In this document: positions 9,081 through 18,650 of the stretch, one piece after another | How the letters are laid out: each line of letters begins with the position of its first letter | Numbering within the stretch: the first letter of the stretch is position 1 | Assembly: GCA_019677205.1 (NCBI GenBank) | Contig: JAAMXY010003287.1 | Location: 1-18,650, forward strand | Length of the DNA stretch: 18,650 nt | Source of the DNA: Pinguiococcus pyrenoidosus | Lineage: Eukaryota; Sar; Pinguiophyceae; Pinguiochrysidales; Pinguiochrysidaceae | Reading direction: 5' to 3' | The notes under the pieces: generated by a model | The model's input: the letters and a program-made list of their open reading frames with translations, nothing else | Told to the model about the DNA's origin: nothing | Database searches by the model: none | Program-made: the position numbers and the translations under genes

Positions 9081-11535
9081 ATGGACAGTCTCAGCGAAGT
9101 GAGCGTCCCCATCGTCCTGGGCACACTCTTGCTGGCCCTGATCATCTGGCAGATGCTCGGGGTGGCGCAGGAGGCCCCGGCTCAGCCTGTGGGCCCGTCT
9201 TCTCCGGCGCCTCCGGCGCCACCGGCGGCGCCGGAGGTTTCAAAGCGCTTTGTTTTGCCTTTGGGCCTGCGCTTGGCCGATCCATTCCTGCCGCACCTCG
9301 CGCATGATCAGTACATGCGCTACCGACAGGACTACCAGCGCTTCCGCGAAGGAGAGGCGGCCGGAGCTCGTGGAGAGGCCAGCGAACTGCCCACACTGGA
9401 GTGGGACGCCGCGGGCACGGAGGATTTCGACGATGTGGTGCCTCTCGGTGAGTGCTCTTCTACGTACTTCTTTACTTCCGTTGCTTTTTCTGTGTGTGTT
9501 TTTTCGGTGGGTGGGGGTTTCGTAGAGGAGGAGGGCGCTAGAAGAGGAGGGCGTAGCGGAGGGGTTGCTGGACGAGCCAAGACGCAAAGCAAAAATCAAC
9601 GCAGAAACCCCCCCCAATAAGAACAGGAGATGCTAACTGGGTTGATCTTGCGTCTCTTGTCGGCTGGCAGACCACGAGGACGGCGCGACCCTGCGCAACC
9701 TGCCGGCGCTCTTCGAGGTGGACCGCCATCTGGAGAGAGGCGGCGATGTGGTGCTGCAGAACAGGCCAGACATCATCGAGGAGCTGCAGGCGCGCATCAA
9801 CGACTTCCGCTTCCGATACAGCCAGTACCGCAAGGGGCACGCCTTCGGCGCCGGCAGCCAAGCGAAGCTTCTCCGCCTCCTCAAGGCCGCTCCCGTCGAC
9901 ATGCTGCCGACGGCACAGCTCCGGAGCATCATTCGCCAGTCGAAGGAGCTGAAGGATCGTAAGCGGCGCCTTCCGACGCAAAGCGAGGCGAATCTGCATC
10001 AAATCCTCAGTGAGGCAGCCGCGCGGCTTCACGTGCACTTTGGCGCCGGCCGGCTCGGCCTTGGCCTGGTCGTGCCTGCGATCTGCAGGAGCAACTGCCC
10101 TTTTGCCATCATCAATCCCCCCTTCGACGAGTTCAATGAATTCATCGAGAAGCACCGAAGCCTTCGTGCGAAGGGTGGCAACACCGTTGTCCTGGAGAAC
10201 AACGACGAAGTGTACGGCCGGATGACCATGATTACGGACATCGAGGATCTTCCGATCTTGCGCAAGTTCCTGAACGATGTGGATCGCTGGAACGCGGACG
10301 CTCCCAGGCCTGGCATCCTTGCTGTGACCAATGATGAGCGGCTGACTTCGCTGCTCATCGGCAAGGCCAAGACGTTCAGCACGTCCGTCGGTCCGGGCAT
10401 GCCGAAGACGGCGGAAGCGCTAAAGAAGTTCGTGCAGATTGAGGACACGAGCGAGAAGAAGATCATTCCGTCCCTTGCTGCATGCGAGAATGACCACCAC
10501 GCCGTGGAGGAGATGGCGACGAAGCTCGAGGGGACCGTGGCGGTCGTCGGTTGCCTCGTGGATCGCATCTCGACCTACCGAGCGCTCGACCTGAGCGGTG
10601 AAGCGCCCTTGGATATGCTCGGCGTGGAGAACCCTTCGTACATGAGGGTCAGGACGGAGCCCTGGCCGGGCCTGATCATGATTCCGCCGTTCAAGCCGGA
10701 TGTCTTTGCCTACTCTTGTCCTTTCGTGGGAGACCAGGTGCTCCGGCCGAAGCTGCCCGCGGAGGCAAACTACATCACGAGGAGGAAGATCGTGACCGTG
10801 AATGGCATGCATACGACCCTCGCCTTCTTGTCGTTGAATGCGCACGCCGAGAAGAAGATCCGAGATGAGCTCGCAGCAGGAGAGAAATTCACGCTCAAAC
10901 TGGAGAATGACAAGCTCCTCGAGGAGGAGGCCTCCCTGCCCCTCGTCACCGTTGCCACCGCCGACGACGCCACCGAAAAGGTTCGTTTGCCCGGGAAAAC
11001 ATACGTCGTGCCCGGCTCGAGGTGCTAACCACCGCTCTCCTTTTCCGCATAGACTATCTGGTCTTGGGTCGTTGCTCGCCAGCTGCTGCTCCTGTTCGAG
11101 GTCGGCGTCGAGGTGATGATGATTGCGCATGACATCGACAGCTCGCTGTCGCAGCAGGAGCGAGAGCAGCAGCTCTGCGACATCATTTGGAAGTACGCGA
11201 GAGACTGTGTTCTTAGGTGAGGCGAACCCATCCTTGCGTCTGTATTCGGTTGCGGCGGGGTGATTGAACGCGTTGCTCTGCGTGGGCGCAGGTTTGACAC
11301 TACGAACGACACCTGCGGCCGGGTTCTGGGCGGGGGCGTCGTCAATCGGCTTCGCACGCGCTTGCGCCCGGTGCACGCCTTCTTGGACGCGAACCCGAAC
11401 CTGAATCAGATTCTTGGCGGAGTAGCTGCCACGCTCCTGAGAACCGCGGAGGTGGACCCGGCAGACATGCGCAAGCGCGTCGCGGCGCTCAACGCGGCTG
11501 CCGAAGCGATTGTCGGCCTTCGCAACGAGCAGTGA
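9081..11535 (+). CDS. Membrane-anchored polyol dehydrogenase, mannitol-1-phosphate 5-dehydrogenase-like
   Basis: Four exons, 9081-9447, 9671-10980, 11053-11216 and 11292-11535, give 694 aa. The family interconverts fructose-6-phosphate and mannitol-1-phosphate (or free polyols) with NAD(P)H and supports mannitol storage or osmotic balance in algae and some alveolates. The core runs from about residue 240. It has the Rossmann loop GAGRLG (247-252) in VHFGAGRLGLG, the VDRI motif (419-422) and the catalytic pattern K-x4-N-x2-H (Lys495, Asn500, His503), the spacing known from polyol-specific long-chain dehydrogenases. Ahead of it are one membrane helix (about 9-27), a Pro/Ala linker (34-50) and about 190 residues that I do not recognise. 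Substrate (mannitol-1-P or another polyol) cannot be decided from sequence. Start chosen because it is the first ATG, 18 bp after an in-frame-free leader, and gives the membrane anchor. Confidence 0.78.
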
Positions 11536-11773
11536 GCCGAGAAAGCGTTTTTGGATCCCATGATCAATGGTCCGCATGCGACGAAGTGTGAAGATGCGCA
11601 CGGCATCACTTGGACCGAATGCACAACGAATCTAAGCGCTTCATGGGAAAACCAGGCCTCGTGTGTTTTCAAACCAATCAAAGCTATGTAGCCTTCTGGC
11701 ACCGTCGAAAATCGATACACCTACACTACCATACACAACAACTTGCTGGCTTGAAATCACCTCTCCGATTCTC
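11536..11773. other. Convergent 3' spacer
   Basis: These 238 bp lie between the stop codons of the polyol dehydrogenase (plus) and the SulP transporter (minus). The stretch is somewhat AT-richer than its flanks and shows no repeat or ORF worth naming. It should carry both 3' UTRs. Confidence 0.5.
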
Positions 11774-13979
11774 TTACGCTTTATGCCAAGTGAGATTCTC
11801 CAAATAACTAGACGTCGGGTCCGGGTGTGCTGTGGGGGGCAAAGAGAAAAGCAGACGACTCGTTAGGCTCCGTGGTGACGCCTCCTAGCAGACCTGCAGC
11901 GCGGAAGGGATGTGCACACTTACGGACAGGGCCATCATAGGGTCCGTACTTGCTGCCCGTCACTGGCGAAGGTGTGGCCGAGGTCGGTGACGCCGGTATC
12001 GCCGACGTCGGTATTGGCGACGTCATCGATGGCATCGCTCCCTCTGCTGCCACGAATGCCGGGTTCTGTCTCTTCTTGTATGCGAAGGTGATGGCCGACG
12101 CCGCAATTCCCACGAAGGCGCCAGCTGCCACGTCTTTGGTCAGCGTGACCAGAGACACGAGTCCCAGCGTGAGGAAGTCCATCTTCGGCATGCGGTTCCA
12201 GAGGCGCGTGCTGGACCAGGAAAATGTCTTCTGGGCCACAGCTAGCAGGACTCCTACGAGAGCTGCCACTGGAACCTGAGCGAGCAGCGGCGCGCCGAAC
12301 AGGATCGCTCCCGCCAAGAAAGCCGACATGGCGATGCCGCTCAGGCGCGTGTTCCCGCCCGCGTTCAGGCTGAGCAAGCTTTGTCCAATCGACGAGCTGC
12401 CACCCATGCCCCCCGCGAGTGACGCCGCGAAATTGCTGACTCCCTGTCCGATGGTCTCCTTCTTGACGTCGCCGCGCTTTCCATAGCCGGTCATGCCGTC
12501 CGCAAGGTTCATGGCCAGCATCGATTCAATCAGTCCCACCGCGGCCAGCGTGATCGCAAAGGGCGTCACGACGGCCCAGGTCGCCGGGGCAAGCCAGTCC
12601 AGCGCGGGGAAGGAGAGGGCCGGCAGAAGGCTTAGTCCGCCGGCGCCAAACGTCGCAGCTCCCGTGAGGTCGGCCAACGTCTTCGTTGGCAGGGAAAAAA
12701 TGCCCGCAAGGCCGGTGGTTGCCAGGACGGCGACGAAGGAGCTGGGCAGGGCGCTGGTGACTCGGGGAAGGAACTGCATGAGCGCGAACGTCAGCGTCGT
12801 GAGGCCGCCCATGACGAACAGCTCGGGGCCCGCCATCCACGCGCCCGTGGCGGTCTGGAAGTGCTTCAGCTGGGACTGGGCCATGAGCAGCGCGAGGCCA
12901 TTGATCACACCGAGCATGACCGGCTTCGGGGCTTGGTTGACAAACTTGCCGAGCTTGCCCATCCCGGCGGCCACCTGGAGAAGACCCGCCAGCATGACAA
13001 CGCCAGGCATGTACCACACGCCGTACTTGGCCACGAGGGGCGCCATCACCATCGCGCACGCCCCCGAAGCAGTAGCCACAGCTCCTGTAGAGCGGAAATC
13101 CCGATTGGATCAGACTCGATCGCCCCGCGATCCACGGCGCGAGCGGGAAGCTGCACCAGCTTGCAGTTGGATCTTGTTCTTGTTCCCGCTGCGAGGCCGA
13201 GAATCGAGAACGCACCTGGCTTTCCTCCGAAAATGGAGGAGAAGACTCCCATGACCACGCTGGTCCAGAGTCCAGTTAGCGGCGACACTCCCGCGATCAG
13301 GGAGAACGCCACCGCCTGGTGACAGCGGGGGAGTCGGGTTAGCTCCTCCTGCTTCGTTTGCCAATATCGCCCCCAATTCGCCGAAAACGGCCCTTCCACT
13401 TTCCCACTCTGCCATCCAAGGCTCCTGGCCTTCTTGGCAGCGCAATGGCGCTGCCGGCGTCTCCCTCCGTGTCGCCTCGGCGCCCCGTCAGATCTTCCTC
13501 CGGGGATGCTCCCGGGGACATACCTGCGGAATGATCGCCAACGCGGTCGTGAAGCCTGCGAGCACGTTCTTGGGCACAGTTCGCTTGGCATCACAGTTGC
13601 GCCCAAGGCCCTTGGGCTCCAGATACAGTTTCTTGGCGTCCGATACCAGGTCCTCCATGTTCTCCGGACTGGCATCCTGTGCGGAAAAGGGGGCATTTTA
13701 GCGGAAAAAAAAGGGGAAAACCCTCAAATTTCGCGTCCGCAAACTTCCTCCCCCGTCCGCCACGCGGCCCCACTCCTCGTGCCGCGAGAGCTGCCCAGGC
13801 CTCGGGGCACTCACCAAGTAATCGGCGACCTTGAACGTCGAAGGGGACTGATGCGCTTCTCTTCTGGTTAGCAGCGCCGGCAGCGGCGCCTGGAACAGCC
13901 TGCCGCGCGCAGCTGGCGCCTGGCGAGCGCCACATCCCACAGCACCCAGCAGGGCGAGGATGACGGGGAACGCGCGCAT
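11774..13979 (-). CDS. SulP-family anion transporter with signal peptide and no STAS domain
   Basis: Five exons on the complement strand: 13815-13979, 13524-13676, 13216-13315, 11924-13084 and 11774-11829, giving 544 aa. SulP carriers move sulfate, bicarbonate or related anions. The core begins NVLAGFTTALAIIPQ followed by AVAFSLIAGVSPLTGLW and IFGGKPG. Later come KPVMLGVINGLALLMAQSQL, VGLIESMLAMNLADGMTG and GGMGGSSSIGQSLLSLNAGG, then the last helices. This pattern resembles bacterial and cyanobacterial SulP (BicA-like) more than plant sulfate transporters. The usual C-terminal STAS domain is absent; after the helices there are only about 70 Pro/Ser/Thr-rich residues. The N-terminus is a signal peptide (MRAFPVILALLGAVGCGA) followed by a basic segment, so plastid or endomembrane targeting is likely. 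The last intron (11830-11923) has a perfect donor and acceptor; without splicing, a different tail would stop at 11808. Confidence 0.85.
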
Positions 13980-14806
13980 GGTAGGTGCAAACTACGGCTG
14001 AGTCTCTCGGTTGGAACATCTCCGCATTTTAGGGGTACGTGTACGCATTTGGGCGGGTGCTCCAGATTTGCAATTCCTCAGGCTGCGGGGCTAGGATCCC
14101 GTGGGGAGCAGGCAGAACGTGCTGGAAGTTGCCCACGTGGTTCGCGAGACGCGACACCCCAGCGCGACACGGTATGGGTCATTGGATTGCTCCACGTCGA
14201 TGCGAAACGGCTGTCACGCGCTGTAGCACAGCGGCAGAACCGACCTGCGAACTTGAAGTTTGGGAGTACGGGATCCGGGTACTCGGGTGAGTACCTGCCA
14301 GGCTCTTTTGCGCTGTCGCGCGTCGCCTCTGTCCGCGCCGCGGGTAGAAGGCTATTGGACAGGCGTGTTGGCAGAATTTCTTCCGCAGAACTCGCTTTGC
14401 GCCGCAGCTGCGCGCCCCCAACTGCTTCCGCACTTCTCCTTTCGCCGCACATTGGTTGCGAGGTGGTAACAGCGTCGCAGGGCAGCAGCTTGGTCGTGGT
14501 TTGACGCTTCTGTGGCGCGCAACGGCTGTTTCTGTCCGTTTCTTCAGCTGGGCCGGCTTCCTCCTTTGCGGCGTTTGTGCGCCTTGTGCGGGCGTCCAAA
14601 TTCAATTTCCCCTGGTTGCACAGCCTTTCACAAGCTACGCTTAGCGAGTGATCCGCGCGCAGCACTGGAAAAGCATATCGAACCATGATGGCGGCGGAGG
14701 AAAGGTGAGGAATCATCGGGTTCTCCGCCCAGCAGGCACATCCGAGGCGGCCACGACGTCGCTTCTGCAGTGCCTTGAGCCCGACCACTCGCTTCTCTTG
14801 GATCTC
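13980..14806. promoter_or_regulatory. Divergent spacer of SulP and the RING E3 gene
   Basis: These 827 bp should carry both promoters and 5' UTRs. Several frames are open but none shows a domain or splices into a neighbour in phase. A good donor-like site (GTGAGT at about 14287-14292) and another (AAAGGTGAGG at 14701-14710) suggest possible 5' UTR introns of the plus-strand gene. The second pairs with an AG at 14770 to give a 67-bp intron. A three-part alternating inverted repeat lies at 14264-14294. Confidence 0.45.
14264..14294. repeat. Three-part alternating inverted repeat (GAGTAC / GTACTC / GAGTAC)
   Basis: The copies lie at 14264-14269, 14279-14284 and 14289-14294. The middle copy can pair with either neighbour, forming one of two mutually exclusive hairpins. 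The second hairpin extends to 7 bp (GGTACTC with GAGTACC) and covers a GTGAGT donor-like site. Confidence 0.55.
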
Positions 14807-17118
14807 ATGGCTTCTCTCGACCTCAGAGAAACGGGAGCGCGCCGGAGAGTCCTTACGAACGAGGCCACGCCGCTGCTTCCCACGACGGTGGCAACGACGC
14901 CGCCCGCCGTACCGTCGCGGGGGGATGATCCGGCGGACGAGGACCCCGAGTCCGACATGGATGACGACCGCCGCTTGCGAGGTGCCACGCCGGAGGCAAT
15001 GGTGTCCCTGTGGATGCAAGGGGTGCGCAGCAACGGTGCGTCGGAAGGGCTCTGCCGCAGATTTTTTTTGGCTTCTGCCCCGTTTCCCCTGAGCTGGGTC
15101 GATTTCGCAGGGGCGTTGACCGTGCACTTCGTGGTGCTGTTTGTGCTCTACCTCTTCTTGGAGCACGCCATGTCCGTAGCCTTTGTGCTGGCGTCGGGCT
15201 ACCTGGTCATCAAGGCGGAGAAGGAGCTGCAGAAGCAGCTGGCATTGCGCCGTGGGCAAAACGTTGCCACGGTCACCACGGTCGCCGTGGGATCGCTCGC
15301 GGCGCTGGTGATGATGTAAGAAAAGGGTCAGATGGCGGAGCGCACTGGGCCATTCCTCACAAGCCTATGCCTGAACGTGGAATGCGCTGCGGATCGCAGG
15401 TACTGCATCGAGGATCTGAGACCTTCGCTCTACGGCCAGCTCTGGCTCCACCTCACAGATCGCGGGGTACGTCGCCTGCGCCGCCAGCGCGCCACGCATG
15501 GGTGCCTTGCCGTGGTGTACGTCAGCTGAAAGCGCCCATCGTCTGTTCCGCAGATCAAGGACCTTCCTGAGCGGTCGATAAGTCTGGTGTTCTGGTCGGT
15601 GTACTGCAATGATGTGTACGCCCGCGTGCTGTGCATCCTTTTCAAGGCCGTCTTCATGATCGCGTGGGCGTGGTACCGGCAGGGCCCGCAGGCCACCATC
15701 CGGAAGATCTGCCAGCTGGTGCCCTGCAGCTGCCGATCGTCTCTCTTCATGGAAGTTAGCTTGGCTAGCCGAACGCGGGACATCGAAGAAGGCCTAGACA
15801 TCAGGTACGCTTCCTTCCATGGGCCTCCAGTAGTTCCTCGGAGAGCCACCGCTGACTGACCCTTGTGATGCGCTCGCGAAGGCTCCCGTCCTCGACTCCG
15901 TCGTTCGACGAAGATGACGAGACACCGACGTCACGGCGACTCCATTTCAAGCTGGTGAGCCTCCTTCCCCTGCTCTCGTCACGGAGTCACGGAAGCTATA
16001 GAAGGATCGTTGCCTCAGAAACGACAGTTGATTCGATGCTCGCTTCCAAGAGAAAATGCTCGGTTGGGCTGCCTACGCTTCTCGTTTGGGAAGCTTCAGG
16101 GATCCAGGCTTCTTGACCGGGGCTTCCTTCCGCTACAGGCTTTTCCTCTTTGCTGTTCGCAGCTGCCTGCTGCTCGTTCCAAGCTCGACCCTAATCTTGC
16201 TTCGATTCGCTCAGAGGACGATCCTTCTGGTCGGCGAGGCTGCCTGCCTGCTTGCTCGGGTGATCTTGCCAACCCCAGTGTGGGTCGCGTTCTACAAGTC
16301 GTCGGCTGCCGGAGACATAATAGCGGGCTTGTATGCGAGGTACTCCCGGCACCGGTCAAGCTGTGAGTGAGGCAGAAGGGATGTTTTTGACGCCTGCTTC
16401 TTTGCGTCCTTGTTTTCCTCAGCGCAAAGGGTGCTGCTCTGCTGATGGCGTTCAGAGTCTCCGTCGCAGCCGGGAGACAGGCGTGCCGAGATTTTGGGGC
16501 AGGTACGGGGCGACGCTCCGCGGCAGCTATTTTGAGCCAGAACGCTCTGCTGATTTTGCTTGTTTGGCGGCCGGGGCACCTTTCCCAATGAATGTCAACC
16601 TCACGCCCACGACGTCTAGGCTTGGAATACGGTCGCTATGCTACTGCGGCCGATTTTGGATCATCGGGGCCCGGGAACGTGATTCTTGCTTCCGGGCGCG
16701 GCGGTCGGGTTCCGCAAGCGGTCGAGAACGGTAGGCCTCACTGCTGTTGCGAAAATGAAAGGCAACTCGAAGGCAATGTCGATGGGCCTGACGGTGCATC
16801 CTAGGGGACCAAGACGCTCGCGACGTGTCGCGAGAATGCTCGATATGCTATCAAGAATACACAAGACCGGTCGTGCTTCCCTGTGGACACATGTTCTGCG
16901 AGGGTTGCATTGCAGAGTGGCTCCACGATCATCGGACGTGCCCCTTCTGCCGGACGGAGGTACGGGACGCGTGACTCCTTCCTTGATGGGAGCGATGAAT
17001 TGCTAAGCCTTTTGCGGCGTGTCTCTAGGTGCCCCCGAACAATAAGAACTGCCTAGACTCGCGCGTGCTGCAGGACTTTAGAAAAAGCCAGAGCTTGTTG
17101 GTACCCCAGCTCTGGTGA
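14807..17118 (+). CDS. Multi-pass membrane RING E3 ubiquitin ligase, RNFT1/RNFT2-like
   Basis: Nine exons (14807-15315, 15400-15466, 15554-15804, 15882-15954, 16215-16339, 16423-16502, 16620-16730, 16805-16959, 17029-17118) give 486 aa with every phase consistent. RNFT proteins sit in the ER membrane and ubiquitinate substrates in ER quality control. The first 90 residues are acidic and disordered. Hydrophobic helices follow (about 96-136, 154-170, 200-228, 303-325). The segment VGEAACLLARVILPTPVWVAFY corresponds to the family's last conserved membrane stretch. A C3HC4 RING lies at 417-454 (CSIC, CGHMFCEGC, CPFC), near the C-terminus as in RNFT1/2. The start at 14807 is the first ATG in the frame. 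The exon 8 acceptor could be 16804 or 16812 with equal phase. The last exon is supported by a strong acceptor (TCTCTAG); without it the protein would end a few codons after the RING. Confidence 0.82.
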
Positions 17119-17381
17119 TGGGTAGCTCGGAATGAGTGGTGGATCAATACCTTGGTGAATTGCCCGTGAGAAAATGCGGCACAAGGCGTGTGTGCAGCGC
17201 TGAAGCGGCGGATGGAGTGAGATGGCTGAGCAGCAGATAAAAGCTGATTGCTGCTTTCCCTTCGGAATCTTCTGCTGCCCACCAATCTCGATGCCTTCTT
17301 GCCAATGGAGCGCGCTGCCAGCGAGACGACCTCGATGCCAGAGCGGAGTCCAATGCCGAGGTTCCACACAGCCGAGGGCAG
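17119..17381. other. Convergent 3' spacer
   Basis: These 263 bp lie between the stop codons of the RING E3 gene (plus) and the Tubby-like gene (minus). No repeat, RNA gene or plausible ORF is seen. They presumably hold both 3' UTRs. Confidence 0.5.
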
Positions 17382-18650
17382 TCAGGTACAGCCCGCAGCT
17401 TCCGCCAGCGCCTTAGCCCTCCGTCTTGGAAGCACTCTGATTGAGATGCGACGGCAGGGCGGGCACAAGAGGTGAACCACGAGCAGAAGAGACGAGATGG
17501 GCGACTGGGACACTACCTTGCGATCACTGTGCAGACGTTTTATCGTATGGAAGCTCCTCGAGTCCGCAAGCTTCCCATCCAGGGACGAGAGGGCGATGGC
17601 GAAGGCGTGGTAAGGTGAGAGAGGCCACGTGAAGTCGAGGACGAAGCGGTCCCTCGACACGCGACCGAATTGGAGGACCTGGCAGCAAATACGTCCGTGA
17701 CGCTCGCGACGGCAAGCAGGCAGTCTCCACGCTATGCATGAGGGCGCACCGTTCTCTCACTGTCCTTCTTCTCGGCGAGCTGGAAATTCTTTATCGACGA
17801 CGCAATCACCCGACCATGGAAGTTCAGAACATGCCCTCCGTGCGTCGGGTCCCACTTTGGCCGTCGGTTCTCCAGGAGCAGGACGTTCCCATGCGTGCGT
17901 TGGAAGAGCATGTCGGTGAGGGAGGCCTCCTACGACAGCAGCGGCGTCAGCTGACTACTCCGCCGGCGTAGCGATGATGGCAGCGAAGACGAGGGAGGTT
18001 GGGAACGGACCTCCTTCGACGCCGCCTCCCATGTCGCCGGGACCTCCTTGCCGTCGCTCTTGGGGACCGCAACTCGTATTCTTCCGGGGCCCATCTGGTC
18101 GTATTCAAACGCCACCGCGCCGAGCTCTCTCCGGAGATCCGCCTGCGAGGTGGCTTTCTCGGGGCTCAGGCCATCGTCGTAGATGCAGTAGATGGATCCG
18201 GTCCAGTTCGCGCGCAACCTGCCGAGAATCTACCGACATGGAAGCTGAGATCGGACAGGGGGAGCCCGCAGCCGAAGTCGCCAGGGCCTCCGAACCTTTG
18301 CTTGGGGCGCGTCCTTAGTCGGGTCGCTGAAAGATGACGAGATGATGTAGCAGCTGCTCTTCGTGCCGAAACGCTTCCGCCCGGACATCAAGAATTTATC
18401 GCCGCGAAGTGTGCAGCCAACGGTGCCGTCGTCGTTGCTGCTGTCTCCGTCATTGGCAACATCGTCGTCGTTGTCGTCGACGGAGCTGTCCTTGCCGTCG
18501 AGATACATCCGGTACAGAGGACGCCTACGCTTGGACGAGCTCCGGTCGCGAGTGACGTAGCATTTGACGGTTCCGAGCTTCTCGCTTGCCGGCGTCGTCA
18601 GAATCTGCGAAATGCAGTCGTCTACTCCATTCCTGAGAAATCGAGGAGGA
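17382..18650 (-). CDS. Tubby-like protein, C-terminal Tubby domain (5' part outside the window)
   Basis: The visible exons on the complement strand are 18296 to at least 18632 (open to the edge), 18011-18229, 17750-17929 and 17382-17678. Tubby domains bind PI(4,5)P2 at membranes and act in cilia-linked trafficking or as regulators. Conserved segments in order are [11 protein letters not shown] and [104 protein letters not shown] and [14 protein letters not shown]. The Arg pair of the lipid-binding strand (RLR) is kept. An Asp/Asn-rich insert of about 25 residues separates MYLDGK from the [11 protein letters not shown] strand. The family normally ends just after GKLA-C-E, but here the frame runs on for about 60 residues to 17382, so a further splice or a real tail is possible. 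The donor GTCCGT at 18010 is weak. Confidence 0.85.

Noticed and set aside
11808-11830. Unspliced stop at 11808 as the SulP gene end
   Set aside because: The GTAAGT donor and CCCCCCACAG acceptor are strong, so the spliced end at 11774 is preferred; kept as an alternative in the findings.
14224-14290. A tRNA-like A-box (TAGCACAGCGG)
   Set aside because: There is no matching B-box, and no acceptor, D or T stem can be folded at the right spacing.
14685-14703. ATGATG start with a following GTGAGG donor as the first coding exon of the RING gene
   Set aside because: Its phase does not match any acceptor that leads into the membrane-domain frame; it may at most be part of the 5' UTR.
16032-16214. 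Upstream in-frame extension (MLGWAAYASRLG...) of exon 5 in the RING gene
   Set aside because: It has only a weak acceptor in the right phase, whereas the TTCGCTCAG acceptor at 16214 has a branch-like CTAAT and pyrimidine tract and restores the RNFT-like sequence directly.

Overview
This window is nuclear DNA of a eukaryote. The genes are GC-rich and most are cut by many very short introns. I could place 27 introns of about 65 to 281 bp, all with GT-AG ends, and at each one the reading phase rejoins a family-typical protein. Two features suggest a photosynthetic alga with a complex plastid of red-algal origin. A small membrane protein starts with a signal peptide followed at once by Phe and a basic, Ser/Ala-rich stretch. 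A PAM71-like (GDT1 family) transporter also carries a signal-plus-transit-like leader. A chromerid, stramenopile, haptophyte, cryptophyte or dinoflagellate relative would fit; I cannot name the species.

Layout from left to right. (1) A possible gene start on the minus strand runs off the left edge (1-115). (2) A plastid GDT1/PAM71-type Mn2+/Ca2+ transporter lies on minus (564-2059, five exons). (3) A divergent promoter region of about 410 bp follows. (4) A small plastid-targeted one-helix protein lies on plus (2472-2822). (5) A riboflavin kinase with an organellar-type presequence lies on plus (3458-4093), and its 3' flank holds an 8-bp tandem repeat. (6) Cytosolic isoleucyl-tRNA synthetase lies on minus (4330-8438, six exons). 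(7) A palindrome-bearing divergent spacer follows (8439-9080). (8) A membrane-anchored polyol dehydrogenase of the mannitol-1-phosphate dehydrogenase type lies on plus (9081-11535, four exons). (9) A SulP anion transporter with a signal peptide and no STAS domain lies on minus (11774-13979, five exons). (10) A divergent spacer follows (13980-14806). (11) An RNFT1/2-like multi-pass membrane RING E3 ligase lies on plus (14807-17118, nine exons). (12) The C-terminal half of a Tubby-family protein lies on minus (17382 to beyond 18650).

The genes are packed back to back in divergent and convergent pairs and do not form a functional operon. Linked themes are plastid ion and carbon physiology (GDT1, the small plastid protein, the SulP carrier), carbon storage or osmolyte metabolism (the polyol dehydrogenase) and housekeeping (IleRS, riboflavin kinase). 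I saw no mobile element, rRNA, convincing tRNA or CRISPR array. The most unusual items are the N-terminally anchored, extended mannitol-type dehydrogenase; the bacterial-style SulP carrier with a secretory leader and no STAS domain; and the shared promoter of two apparently plastid-targeted genes. Exon edges were read by eye from splice signals, phase and remembered family conservation, with no transcript data.
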